Of a stretch of 40,621 nt of DNA, positions 24,757 to 33,873 are shown in pieces. Made by a program: the position numbers and the translations under genes. The DNA lies in IMG/VR virus record IMGVR_UViG_3300035070_000531, positions 1 through 40,621 of that record. One strand, given 5' to 3'. The notes below the pieces were generated by a model, which saw nothing but the letters and a program-made list of their open reading frames with translations, was not told the origin of the DNA and searched no databases. The stretch's first letter is position 1, and every line of letters starts with the position of its first letter. The stretch comes from a virus.

Positions 24757-24993
24757 CTATAACCTTTTTTCTAATACTTTGTCTAGCTTATCCTCTAACC
24801 TATGGAGAGCTTCTGACACCATACGCATATCTTCTCTTAGCTCCTGCTTAGTAGAGTAATCTTCTCTAGTTCTATTTAAAAGTATATCTATTCGCTTAAC
24901 TTCAGCCATAAGATTCCTGAACATCCAAATAGCTGGGCCAATAACCAGCGTTAGTACTACGTTCCAAAAAATTACTGGCGATATTTCTTCCAT
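24757..24993 (-). CDS. single-helix membrane protein with coiled coil (holin- or spanin-like candidate)
   Basis: A 78-residue protein. Residues 8-27 (IFWNVVLTLVIGPAIWMFRN) form one transmembrane helix. Residues 28-76 are a charged coiled coil (EVKRIDILLNRTREDY, then LHRLEDKLDKVLEKRL). Small phage proteins with this layout include Rz-type inner spanins and some holin-like proteins, so a lysis role is possible; a virion membrane role is also possible. It is the only lysis candidate in the virion block. It lies tightly between a propeller protein and the 1047-residue gene. Confidence 0.6.
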   Translation of the reverse strand: MEEISPVIFWNVVLTLVIGPAIWMFRNLMAEVKRIDILLNRTREDYSTKQELREDMRMVSEALHRLEDKLDKVLEKRL

Positions 24994-24999
24994 TAGTCA

Positions 25000-26448
25000 T
25001 TAACCTTTCACAATTAATTCTGTTGCAGATATTGCAGTTCCAGCCACAACACTAGGACTATCTGCACTCGTTCCTAACGTGCCATCAGTCTGTACATAAT
25101 ATGTCTGACCTGCTGTTAGTGATGTTTGATCTTTGTTTACTGTGCCAACTACGTCTATTGTAGCTTCTGCTGTATCAGCGTAAGTACCACCAGATGCTAT
25201 GCCTATGTAGTTTTCTGTTGTTAGGTTTGTTGGTACAGATGTTGAAAATGTTTGAGCCTTACCATAACCAGTATTACTTTGATCACTATATGCAACAATT
25301 AATTTATTGTTTGTTGTATCTTCAACAAGAGCAAATCTTGTACTATAACTAGTTACGTGAGTTGCCTCACTTCCAAAAGTAATACCAGTACCAGATACTG
25401 TTCCTTCAATGTATTGACCATCAGTTGCACCAGCATCATAATAAAATATAACAACTTTTCCAGAGGTACTGTCAAACCCAATATCAATTCCATCATCTCC
25501 TGCTGTACTAGAACTGTTAAAAACTACAGCCGTACCAAATGAGATACTAGTTCCTGATACAGTTCCTACAATAGCAGTTCCATAGCTACTATTTCCATTA
25601 TCTTCATATGCTATAACAACTTTATTATTAGTACTATCAAAAGTTATGGCTGTACGTCTAGTATCTGCATTTTCAAACAAAACTTCTGAACCAAAACTTA
25701 TAGATGTTCCAGATACAGTACCTACAGCAGCTCTGCCTTTAGTGTCTCCATAATCTAAGTACGCAACAACAACTTTGTTATTTGAACTGTCAAATGTAAT
25801 ATCTATGTAGGCATTAGAAGCAGTATTAAATACTGCATCTGAACCGAAACTAATTCCTGTTCCTGATACAGTACCAACATTAGCAGTTCCTTTATTTGAA
25901 TCACTTTGATCCCTATAAACAACAACAACTTTATTACTGTTAGTATCAAAAGTTAAAGCATTATAATAACTTATACCACTATTAAATACAACTTCAGATC
26001 CAAAACTAATACTATTATCACTGGAATCAATTGTACCTACAATAGCAGTACCGTAATTAGAATTACCAGCATCTCTATACACTATAACTGTTTTGTTATT
26101 TGAACTGTCAAATGTAATATCTATGTCAGCAGTCTCACTGCTATTATAAACTACAGGGGTTCCAAAACTTATTGATGAACCTGACACAGTTCCTACAACT
26201 GCTGTACCATAGTCACTAGCATTTGAATATGTTATAACAATTCTTTGTAAATTACTATCATAGGCAATAGAATTGCGTTGTGTGTTTCCATTTTCAAATG
26301 TAGCTGCTGTACCTAATGATGCAGCAGACTCACTAATCTGTGTAACCGTACCAGTACTATTAACAATTACAGGCTTACCATTTGTAATCGCACCAGATGC
26401 AACAGCTTTATATTTACCTGCTTGTTTCGGGGGAACGTATGCTACCAT
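25000..26448 (-). CDS. seven-repeat predicted beta-propeller virion protein
   Basis: A 482-residue protein. Residues 17-36 form a cap (ASGAITNGKPVIVNSTGTV). Residues 45-405 hold seven repeats of about 51 residues, each with a FGTxVVFNS start, FDSxNNKVVIAYRD in the middle and GTAIVGTVSGTxI at the end. Residues 412-482 form a cap with TENYIGIAS and GQTYYVQTDGTLGTSA, ending ATELIVKG. Seven copies of a four-strand-sized unit suggest a seven-bladed propeller. It is probably a tail appendage or receptor-binding component. It is a paralog of the two genes upstream. No enzyme motif is seen. Confidence 0.75.
   Translation of the reverse strand: MVAYVPPKQAGKYKAVASGAITNGKPVIVNSTGTVTQISESAASLGTAATFENGNTQRNSIAYDSNLQRIVITYSNASDYGTAVVGTVSGSSISFGTPVVYNSSETADIDITFDSSNNKTVIVYRDAGNSNYGTAIVGTIDSSDNSISFGSEVVFNSGISYYNALTFDTNSNKVVVVYRDQSDSNKGTANVGTVSGTGISFGSDAVFNTASNAYIDITFDSSNNKVVVAYLDYGDTKGRAAVGTVSGTSISFGSEVLFENADTRRTAITFDSTNNKVVIAYEDNGNSSYGTAIVGTVSGTSISFGTAVVFNSSSTAGDDGIDIGFDSTSGKVVIFYYDAGATDGQYIEGTVSGTGITFGSEATHVTSYSTRFALVEDTTNNKLIVAYSDQSNTGYGKAQTFSTSVPTNLTTENYIGIASGGTYADTAEATIDVVGTVNKDQTSLTAGQTYYVQTDGTLGTSADSPSVVAGTAISATELIVKG
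25234..26316 (-). repeat. seven tandem about 51-residue repeats (propeller 1)
   Basis: Coding repeat array inside the 482-residue protein. The seven units are recognised by the recurring FDSxNNKVVI and GTVSGTxISFG signatures. DNA copies are imperfect, so they are old relative to each other. Boundaries are approximate. Confidence 0.75.
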
Positions 26449-26451
26449 GTC

Positions 26452-27927
26452 TTACCCTTTCACAATCAGTTTAGTTGCAGTTACAGCAGTACCAGCTACG
26501 ACTGAAGGATCATCTGCTGATGTACTTAGCGTACCATCATTCTGTACAAAATACTGTTGGGCTGGTGTTAAGCTACTCTGGTTTTCATCGATAGCACCTT
26601 TAGTATTTATCGTAACAGGTTGTCCATCTGCTACTGTATCTTGTGCAAAGCCTATGAAGTTTTCTGAGGTTAAAGCATTTGAAGTGGCAGTTCCTCCTAT
26701 TTGAAAAACTATAGCGTTTCCTATATTTGATTCACCAGTATCCCTATATGCAACAACAACTTTATTATTTGTTGAATCAAATGCTGAAGCACTTGGATAC
26801 ATTCTAGTATAACCACTATTAAATGTAGTTGAAGATCCAAAACTAATACTATTGTCTGAAGGATCTACTGTGCCTACTATTAATTTGCCATCACTTGAGT
26901 CACTTTGATCTCTATGCATTATGGCTACTTTATTTACGTTAGAGTCAAATGTTATTGTTGTCTGACCATTTGTTCCTGAGTTATAAGCTACAGCAGTACC
27001 GAATGATATAGTTGTACCCGAAACAGTTCCCACAATAGCTGTTCCATAATTTGAATTATTACCATCCTTGTAAGAAATTACTATTCTATTAGAATTACTA
27101 TCAAATGCCATTGTTAAATTTGCTCCATCACCAGTATCTATACCAACAGCCGTACCAAAGCTAATTCCTGTACCTGACACAGTACCTACAACTGCTTTAG
27201 GTTTATTTCCATCTCCACCATCTGCATATGCAATAACAACTTTTCCATTACTAGAATCAAAATCAAGAGTTATAGCACCAGCTTCTGCGCTTTCAAATAC
27301 AGCAGCTGTACCAAATGAAATTCCAGTCCCAGAAACTGTTCCTACAATAGCTGTTCCATAAAAAGAATTACCATCATCTCTATATGCTATAACAACTTTA
27401 TTATTAGTAGAATCAAAAGTTATATTATTATGTGTTGTTGCTGCACTTTCGTAAACAACTGGTGTACCAAATGAGATACTAGTATCTGACACAGTAGCTA
27501 CAACAGCGGTTCCATAACTAGAATTTCCTTGATCAACATAAGAAATTACTACTTTATTTGAGTTACTATCAAATGCGGCTGCTACATATGCTACAGCAGC
27601 ACTTTCAAATATAGCAGCAGAACCAAATGAGATACTAGTTCCAGAAACTGTACCAACTATGGCAGTGCCATAATCACTGTTAGCATCGTCTTCATATGCA
27701 ATAACAATTTTACCAGCATTAGAATCAAAAACAGTAGAGGTATAAGCTGTTAGGGCATTTTCAAAAGTAACTTGAGAACCTACACTTTGTGTTACAGTTG
27801 ATTCAGCAGTTGTACTACCAACAGTACCATCAGTATTCACAATTACAGGCTTACCTCCAGTAATAGCACCAGATGCTGTACCTTGTGTCTGCCTAGATAG
27901 TTGTGGGTTATTACCAACGATACGCAT
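26452..27927 (-). CDS. seven-repeat predicted beta-propeller virion protein (paralog)
   Basis: A 491-residue paralog of the preceding gene product with the same plan: an N-terminal cap (ASGAITGGKPVIVNTDGTV, 18-36), seven blade-like repeats at about 48-411, and the C-terminal TENFIG cap with QQYFVQNDGTLSTSADD ending ATKLIVKG. Blade centres vary most at the positions before FDS (for example TAYTSTV, TTHNNIT, TRMYPSAS), which would form loops on one face. It likely decorates the tail or forms a fiber tip. The separation of only three bases from its paralog suggests tandem duplication. Confidence 0.75.
   Translation of the reverse strand: MRIVGNNPQLSRQTQGTASGAITGGKPVIVNTDGTVGSTTAESTVTQSVGSQVTFENALTAYTSTVFDSNAGKIVIAYEDDANSDYGTAIVGTVSGTSISFGSAAIFESAAVAYVAAAFDSNSNKVVISYVDQGNSSYGTAVVATVSDTSISFGTPVVYESAATTHNNITFDSTNNKVVIAYRDDGNSFYGTAIVGTVSGTGISFGTAAVFESAEAGAITLDFDSSNGKVVIAYADGGDGNKPKAVVGTVSGTGISFGTAVGIDTGDGANLTMAFDSNSNRIVISYKDGNNSNYGTAIVGTVSGTTISFGTAVAYNSGTNGQTTITFDSNVNKVAIMHRDQSDSSDGKLIVGTVDPSDNSISFGSSTTFNSGYTRMYPSASAFDSTNNKVVVAYRDTGESNIGNAIVFQIGGTATSNALTSENFIGFAQDTVADGQPVTINTKGAIDENQSSLTPAQQYFVQNDGTLSTSADDPSVVAGTAVTATKLIVKG
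26695..27786 (-). repeat. seven tandem about 52-residue repeats (propeller 2)
   Basis: Repeat array in the 491-residue protein, again seven units with the FDSxxNKVVI and GTVSGTxISFG signatures. Boundaries are approximate. Confidence 0.75.
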
Positions 27928-27935
27928 AGTAATCC

Positions 27936-28193
27936 TTACTCAGCGTTAGGATCTACCCAATTGGGATTGTTAGTCCAATTGGTTCCATCAAAGAAGTGTT
28001 TGTTACCTGACCAACCATCAGGTGCTGTAACATCTTCATGCATTGTTGCATTGCTACTATTTAAATCAGCAATATAGAAATCTACTGGATCACTACCTAC
28101 TGTGATCATGTCAGATCCCATTGTTACTGGTTTATCATCAGCGAATACATATTTACTTAATTTAGTTGAGTTTTCTACGATTGTCTTAGCCAT
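27936..28193 (-). CDS. small virion-associated protein
   Basis: An 85-residue protein (MAKTIVENSTKLSKYVFADD, then DFYIADLNSSNATMHEDV, then a Trp-rich C-terminus with FFDGTNWTNNPNWVD). Similar small proteins with an N-terminal MAKxIVE and a FADD segment accompany tail fiber genes in marine phages, from memory. The function is unknown; a fiber-associated or assembly role is plausible from its position between two propeller genes. Confidence 0.65.
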   Translation of the reverse strand: MAKTIVENSTKLSKYVFADDKPVTMGSDMITVGSDPVDFYIADLNSSNATMHEDVTAPDGWSGNKHFFDGTNWTNNPNWVDPNAE

Positions 28194-28199
28194 GTGTGT

Positions 28200-30791
28200 T
28201 TATCCTTTCACAATTAATTCACTAGCACCTATTGCAGTTCCTGCGATTACTGATGGATCATCTGCGCTAGTATCCAATGTTCCATCTGTTTGTACGAAAT
28301 ATTGTTGTCCTATGGTGAGATCTTCTGGTGTTCCAGCAAGAGATAGTACAATACCTTTACCTTTATTACTGTCACCATTATCTCTATAGAAAATAACACC
28401 TCTGTTTTCATTGCTGTCAAATGTAGTTGATGCATACAGAGTAACTGCTTCATTAAAAGTTACAGCAGTTCCATAACTAATAGATGTACCAGATACTGTG
28501 CCTACAATATATTTTCCATAATCATTGTCTGCATCATCATAGTAAGAAACAATTACTTTATTATTTGAGTTATCAAATGCAGTTGATATATCTTCTGTGT
28601 CAGCAGCTTCAAATACAACAGCAGATCCAAAACTAATTCCAGTACCACTCACCGTTCCTATAACAGATGTACCATAATTACTATTACCAGCATCCTGATA
28701 CACAATAACTACTTTATTATTTAAACTGTCAAAAGTTATATTTATATTTCTGACACCAGCAGACTCAAATACAGCTGCTGTTCCAAAACTTATATCTGTT
28801 CCTGATATTGTGCCGACAATAGCTGTACCATAGCCACTGTTACCATCATCTCTATATACAACGACTACTTTATTGTTACTGTTATCAAATGCACATCTAA
28901 TATCTTGAGTGTCTGCACTCTCAAAAGTTACTTCTGTACCAAAAGTTATATCTGTGCCTGATACAGTGCCTACCCTTGCTTTTCCATGTCCTCCTTCTGA
29001 GTATTTATCTCTATAAACTATTGCTACTTTGTTACTGTTAGTGTCAAAAGTGGTTGCATTCATGGCAACACCTAAAGAAGAGTCATATGTAGCAGGAGTA
29101 CCAAAACTAATTGAGTTATCAGATGAATCTATAGTTCCTACAATAGCTTTACCAGTTTCACCAGAACTTTGATGAGTATATACAATAACAACTTTATTAT
29201 TACTGCTATCAAAAGTTATGCCATATCCATTAGTATTTGAACTTTCAATAATAGTTGGAGTACCAAATGTAATAGTTGAACCACTTACTGAACCGACACA
29301 AACAGTTCCATAATTACTATTACCAGCATCCTGATATACAACTACTACTCTATTGTTAAAGCTATCAAATGTCGCTACTGTACCTCTACTTCCTTCGCCA
29401 ACTGTATCACTTTCAAAGACTACTGCTGTTCCAAGTGAGTCAGAAGCAGATGCAACTTGCGGTATGTTCCTAGCAATCGATCCAGTAGTTTTTACAGTAG
29501 CTTTTTGTCCATCTGCATATGCTGCGTTGGCTATGCCTATGAAGTTTTCGGTTGTTAAAGTTGTCGGTTGAGCATTCTGTAGTATTCTTGCAGTGCCATC
29601 ATCTCCATCACCTGCATCTTTATATGATATAACAACTCGCTCTGCATTACTGTCATAACCTAAACCAATATACTCTGTATTAGTATTAAACGTAGCAGGA
29701 GTAGTAAAACTAATTGATCTACTTGCACCAACGGTTCCTACAACATATGTACCTGCATTACTGTTACCAACATCCCTATATGCTATAACTACTTTCCCTA
29801 CAGAAGCATCAAACACTGCATCAATGTATTGATTATCAGCAGATTCAAAAACTACAGGTGTGCCAAGACCACTAATCTCTGTATTATTTACGTTACCTAC
29901 TACTGCTGTACCATAGCTACTATTACTGTTATCGTGATATGCCATCACAACTACTTGATTAGTGCTGTCGTATGCTAAACCTATATAATCACCACCAGTA
30001 ACAGATACTCGTATCTCACTACCAATACTTATAGATGTTCCTGATACAGTACCTACACACATACTAGGATTATAACTTTGACCTAAATCAATATAGCCAA
30101 AAACAACTCTTTGTTCATCGCTATCATAAACACAACGAGGATGTGCAGTATTAGCATTATTAAATACAACAGGAGTTCCAAATGATATAGATGTACCGCT
30201 TACTGTTGCTACAACAGCAGTGCCATGACCACTGTTACCAAAGTCAGTATAACTGATAACAACTTTGTTAGTGCTACTATCAAAACAAGCATCTATATAT
30301 ACAGCGTTGTTAGTCGTAAAAGTAGCTTCCGACCCAAAACTGATGCTGTTATCGCTAGGGTCTACAGCGCCAACTACTGCCTTACCTTTGTTACTATCTG
30401 TCGTATCTCTGTAAGCTATAACAATTTTGTTAGAGTTTGAATCAAAAGCTATACCATAAAATTCTGCTTCACCTGATGAATCAAAAGCAACAGTAGTTCC
30501 AAATGTTACAGATGTACCACTTACTGAACCAACGGTTGCTGTTCCATTACTATTACTTCCATTTTTATGTGCAATAACAATTCTATTACTATTACTATCA
30601 AATGCCACACGATTGTAGTTAGATGCGTCACTTGAATATTCTGTTTCAGATCCTAAAGTTAAAGATATAGCATCAGTGACACCACTAACTGTACCAGTAG
30701 AGTTTACAATAACAGGTTCACCATCAGTTATTGCACCACTAGCAATAGCTCGTACTTCAGCATCTAAAGCTATGTCACCAACAAATCTCAT
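28200..30791 (-). CDS. double seven-repeat predicted beta-propeller virion protein
   Basis: An 863-residue protein: cap (ASGAITDGEPVIVNSTGTV, 18-36), seven blade-like repeats at about 45-405, a middle cap (TENFIGIANAAYADGQ, about 409-424), seven more repeats at about 450-815, and a C-terminal cap (QQYFVQTDGTLDTSADD, ending ASELIVKG). It reads as two copies of the single-propeller plan joined end to end, with the TENFIG segment missing before the last cap. No catalytic motif is seen. A receptor-binding or adhesive tail protein is the most likely role, by context. Confidence 0.75.
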   Translation of the reverse strand: MRFVGDIALDAEVRAIASGAITDGEPVIVNSTGTVSGVTDAISLTLGSETEYSSDASNYNRVAFDSNSNRIVIAHKNGSNSNGTATVGSVSGTSVTFGTTVAFDSSGEAEFYGIAFDSNSNKIVIAYRDTTDSNKGKAVVGAVDPSDNSISFGSEATFTTNNAVYIDACFDSSTNKVVISYTDFGNSGHGTAVVATVSGTSISFGTPVVFNNANTAHPRCVYDSDEQRVVFGYIDLGQSYNPSMCVGTVSGTSISIGSEIRVSVTGGDYIGLAYDSTNQVVVMAYHDNSNSSYGTAVVGNVNNTEISGLGTPVVFESADNQYIDAVFDASVGKVVIAYRDVGNSNAGTYVVGTVGASRSISFTTPATFNTNTEYIGLGYDSNAERVVISYKDAGDGDDGTARILQNAQPTTLTTENFIGIANAAYADGQKATVKTTGSIARNIPQVASASDSLGTAVVFESDTVGEGSRGTVATFDSFNNRVVVVYQDAGNSNYGTVCVGSVSGSTITFGTPTIIESSNTNGYGITFDSSNNKVVIVYTHQSSGETGKAIVGTIDSSDNSISFGTPATYDSSLGVAMNATTFDTNSNKVAIVYRDKYSEGGHGKARVGTVSGTDITFGTEVTFESADTQDIRCAFDNSNNKVVVVYRDDGNSGYGTAIVGTISGTDISFGTAAVFESAGVRNINITFDSLNNKVVIVYQDAGNSNYGTSVIGTVSGTGISFGSAVVFEAADTEDISTAFDNSNNKVIVSYYDDADNDYGKYIVGTVSGTSISYGTAVTFNEAVTLYASTTFDSNENRGVIFYRDNGDSNKGKGIVLSLAGTPEDLTIGQQYFVQTDGTLDTSADDPSVIAGTAIGASELIVKG
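28330..30660 (-). repeat. two arrays of seven blade repeats (propellers 3 and 4)
   Basis: Fourteen units of about 52 residues in two sets of seven, divided by the middle cap. Units of the second set tend to resemble each other more (VVFESAxTxxI...FDxSNNKVVIVY). Boundaries are approximate. Confidence 0.75.
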
Positions 30792-30799
30792 TTAAGTTC

Positions 30800-31174
30800 C
30801 TATGAAAGTTCTTCGTATGTAACTGTGTATGTTAAATCGTTAGCTGCACTTGCAGTAACACCAAGAGACTTATCTTCTTCTAAGTATAGCCCTTGGTTCT
30901 TATCTATAATAACTACAAATGAGTCTGCTGGTACTGCTATAGTAGAAGCAATAACTACTGCTGTTCCTGCTAGATCGTCTTGAGGGTATATCGCTACAGT
31001 TACAGTAGCTGAGTTTGTACCATCTACGTTAGATATAATGAGGCTGTTTATTTTCATTACCTTACCAGATGATGCAGGATTATTTACAGCATTGACTGCT
31101 GAAGTTCCTGTTAGTAATGCAGTTGCTGTCTTTGCAGTAATGGTTGCTACATTGACAATATTAGGTGCTGCCAT
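30800..31174 (-). CDS. small beta-rich virion protein
   Basis: A 124-residue protein starting MAAPNIVNVATITAKTATA, with strands such as KINSLIISNVDG and ATVTVAIYPQDD and an IAVPADSFVVIIDKN segment. This pattern is common in structural proteins of marine phages near tail fiber genes. It is predicted to be a beta-sandwich and so could be a fiber-base or decoration protein; the precise role is unknown. AGGA lies upstream of the start. Confidence 0.65.
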   Translation of the reverse strand: MAAPNIVNVATITAKTATALLTGTSAVNAVNNPASSGKVMKINSLIISNVDGTNSATVTVAIYPQDDLAGTAVVIASTIAVPADSFVVIIDKNQGLYLEEDKSLGVTASAANDLTYTVTYEELS

Positions 31175-31301
31175 TTTTATTTTCCTCTTCAGTTTCTATA
31201 TTTAGCTTATCTAAGCCATAACCACCAACCCAAGGTTCAAGTATATCATCTGTCTTAAACCATGCCTGATTCATTTTAATTAACTTCCATATGTACTTCA
31301 T
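31161..31301 (-). CDS. 46-residue small ORF between tail genes
   Basis: ATG at 31301 (minus strand) with AAGGAAAA just upstream opens 46 codons: MKYIWKLIKMNQAWFKTDD, then LEPWVGGYGLDKL and an acidic end. It fills most of the 140-base gap between the fiber gene and the next gene, and overlaps the latter by 14 bases. No domain is known. The good ribosome site and operon-like overlap support it being real. Confidence 0.55.
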   Translation of the reverse strand: MKYIWKLIKMNQAWFKTDDILEPWVGGYGLDKLNIETEEENKNGST

Positions 31302-31314
31302 AACTTTTCCTTAT

Positions 31315-33867
31315 CTATCCAAATACCATCGCCATAGCGATAGCTTTACCTGTAGATGCTTTTGCATCTAATTGAGTTTGTATTGCACTAGTTACTCCTG
31401 CTACATGATTTAGTTGAGCAGCAGTTGCGGTTACATTAGTACCACCAATATCTAGAGTAGTCATAGAAACTTCTCCAGCAACAGTAAGAACACCATTAGC
31501 TAATGTCATTAAATCGGTATCATCTGTGTGACCTATAGTTGTACCATTAATTAATACGTTGTCAATATCTAAAGACCCACCTGATATAAGACCAGTAGTT
31601 GTAATAGTAGAAGATCCATTATCTATGTTACCAAAACCAGAAGTTATAGAACCTGCATTTAGTGCTCCAGTTGTAACTATGTTAGTACCACCAACAGAGT
31701 GACTAGCAAAGTATGTAGATACGGTATCAACATTAGTCATACGCATTGTACCACCATCATTAATAAGTATGCCATCACCACTTGCTACTGCTGTTGTACC
31801 TCTAGCTGTATCACCATCAATTAAATTTAATTCAGCACCTGTAGCTGTTATAGCTGTACCTGCATAGTTTAAATTACCAGCTGCTATATTTACTTCACCT
31901 GTACCTTTAGGTGTAATATCTATATCTATATTTGAATCTGAACCAAATGCACCTACAACAATAGCATCACCTGTTGCAGAGTTAGTAACTTCAAGAGCAT
32001 TAACAGCAGAACCTGTAGTTTGAAATACTACCTGTTCATTACCATTTGCATCAGCAATAAAACCAGCATCAGCAAACTTAGGAGCAGTAAGTGTTTTATT
32101 TGTAAGTGTAGTTGTTGAACTAGCAGTAACAGCAGATGTCATTGAGTTATCTACATATGCTTTAATAGATTGTTGTGTAGCTAGTTTAGTTGCAGAGTTA
32201 GAAGCTAAGTTATCTTCATCAAGAACTGCTGTACCACTAACACCTGTATTAAGTACTGGGCTAGTAAGAGTTTTGTTTGTAAGTGTTTGTGTAGCTGTAT
32301 CACCAACTAAATTAGAAGTAGTAGCTGGTAGAGTTAGTGTAACATTGCCAGAGAAAGCACTGTGAGCAGGAGCATTAATTGCTGCATAGTGGGCGTTAGA
32401 AGATTCACAATAAAAACGTATAGAAGATACAGAACCACCATTCTTAAGATCTATCAAACCACTTTCTATACCTACATTACCATCTAGTACAACCTGACCT
32501 GTTCCTTTAGGTGTTAGCTTAAGACTAATGTTTGAGTCACCACCTGTAGCTGATACCTCTGGTGGATTACCTGTAGCAGCATTAGTAATGTCTAGCTGGT
32601 TGACTGCTGTAGCTGTTTTTTGAAATATAATAAACTCATTACCACTATCATCGTTAATACCATGTGCATCATCAAATGCTATATTAAAAGAGTTAGTATC
32701 AAGGTCAGCACCTAACTGTGGAGAACTATCATCTACAACATTAGATATAGCAGAAGATGTAGCAAGACCAGATACCACAGCACTTCTAGCTATTTTCTTA
32801 AGACCACCACCTGAAGTATCTATAGCAAGAAATACATCATCGTCAGCTACTGTAGATATTTCACTTAGAGCAGTAACAGCAGTAGGATTAAAGTTTGTGC
32901 CATCAGCTATAAGCAACATACCAGAAGTATTTGTAGCCATAGTTAAGTCATCACCTGATATGGTTAAGTCACCAGCAACAGTAACATTAGCACCTGACAT
33001 CGTAAGTGCAGTAGTTGACCCTGACTTAATTATAAGATCACCAGAGCTATTAGTTAAAGCACCATACTGTGTGCCATCATCTTTTAATAGTACATCTGCA
33101 CCATTTGCATCAAGTACAACATCACCTGCTGTGTCAATAATTAAATCACCTGTATCATTCACTATGTAAGAATTAGTACCACCATGATATAAGTTTAGAT
33201 CCTCACCCGCACCTAATGTAAGTCTACCAGTAGCACTATCCCCTGTAAGATCATCTGCATCAGCGTCTACATCTATTTTTAACAAACCACCTGACGTTAT
33301 GTTAGATGCACCATTATCAATGTTACCAAAGCCAGAAGTTATGCTACCAGAATCTAGTGCACCTACAGTTGTTAAACTTGCACCTGTATCAATATTAGAT
33401 TCAACCCACGTTTCCAAATCAGCAAACGTAAGCTGTTTCATTGTACCACCGTCATTTATAATAAACTGATCTGAGGTTGCTATAGTTACACCAGTAGAAG
33501 CAGATGTGTCACCATCTACAATATTAAGTTCAGCAGCAGTAGAAGCAATAGCTGTACCATTAAAGTTAATAGCATCTATGTAAGCAACACCATCAATATA
33601 CAAATCTTTAAACTCTGCACCACTAGAACCTAAATCAAATGCATCATCAGTAGATGGTGTAATACTAGTTGCTGCTATGGTAAGCTGTTGTGCTGGTCCT
33701 AGTTTAGTTATTGCCCCACCTTCTGCTGCTGTACCATCATGGGTATGTCCTGATGTACTAAAGGCAGTTACGATAGCATCAAACTCTCCATCAAAGTCAG
33801 AGGCATTAATAATATTACCATCAGCAATATTGTTAGCAGTATCGTTACGTGTATATCCTGTTCCCAT
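31315..33867 (-). CDS. tail fiber protein
   Basis: An 850-residue fiber. The N-terminus (GYTRNDTANNIADGNIINAS, then GHTHDGTAAEGG at 40-51) is the marine podovirus fiber head that joins the tail. The shaft has repeated LTNKTLTSP/LTNKTLTAP units, AxELNxxDGD units and INDGGTM segments. The end (GKAIAMAMVFG) is typical of marine phage fibers and no self-cleaving chaperone domain is seen. A stretch of about 95 residues is duplicated (near 103-196 and 667-761). It likely binds host receptors, together with the propeller proteins downstream. Confidence 0.85.
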   Translation of the reverse strand: MGTGYTRNDTANNIADGNIINASDFDGEFDAIVTAFSTSGHTHDGTAAEGGAITKLGPAQQLTIAATSITPSTDDAFDLGSSGAEFKDLYIDGVAYIDAINFNGTAIASTAAELNIVDGDTSASTGVTIATSDQFIINDGGTMKQLTFADLETWVESNIDTGASLTTVGALDSGSITSGFGNIDNGASNITSGGLLKIDVDADADDLTGDSATGRLTLGAGEDLNLYHGGTNSYIVNDTGDLIIDTAGDVVLDANGADVLLKDDGTQYGALTNSSGDLIIKSGSTTALTMSGANVTVAGDLTISGDDLTMATNTSGMLLIADGTNFNPTAVTALSEISTVADDDVFLAIDTSGGGLKKIARSAVVSGLATSSAISNVVDDSSPQLGADLDTNSFNIAFDDAHGINDDSGNEFIIFQKTATAVNQLDITNAATGNPPEVSATGGDSNISLKLTPKGTGQVVLDGNVGIESGLIDLKNGGSVSSIRFYCESSNAHYAAINAPAHSAFSGNVTLTLPATTSNLVGDTATQTLTNKTLTSPVLNTGVSGTAVLDEDNLASNSATKLATQQSIKAYVDNSMTSAVTASSTTTLTNKTLTAPKFADAGFIADANGNEQVVFQTTGSAVNALEVTNSATGDAIVVGAFGSDSNIDIDITPKGTGEVNIAAGNLNYAGTAITATGAELNLIDGDTARGTTAVASGDGILINDGGTMRMTNVDTVSTYFASHSVGGTNIVTTGALNAGSITSGFGNIDNGSSTITTTGLISGGSLDIDNVLINGTTIGHTDDTDLMTLANGVLTVAGEVSMTTLDIGGTNVTATAAQLNHVAGVTSAIQTQLDAKASTGKAIAMAMVFG

Positions 33868-33873
33868 TTTTAA

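Noticed and set aside
25000-30791. Regularly spaced repeats that might suggest a CRISPR array
   Set aside because: Unit length is about 155 bases, repeats are imperfect and stay in frame, and they encode a continuous protein pattern.
28200-30791. Possible diversity-generating retroelement target
   Set aside because: No reverse transcriptase or template repeat is seen in the window, and variation among blades looks like ordinary divergence.
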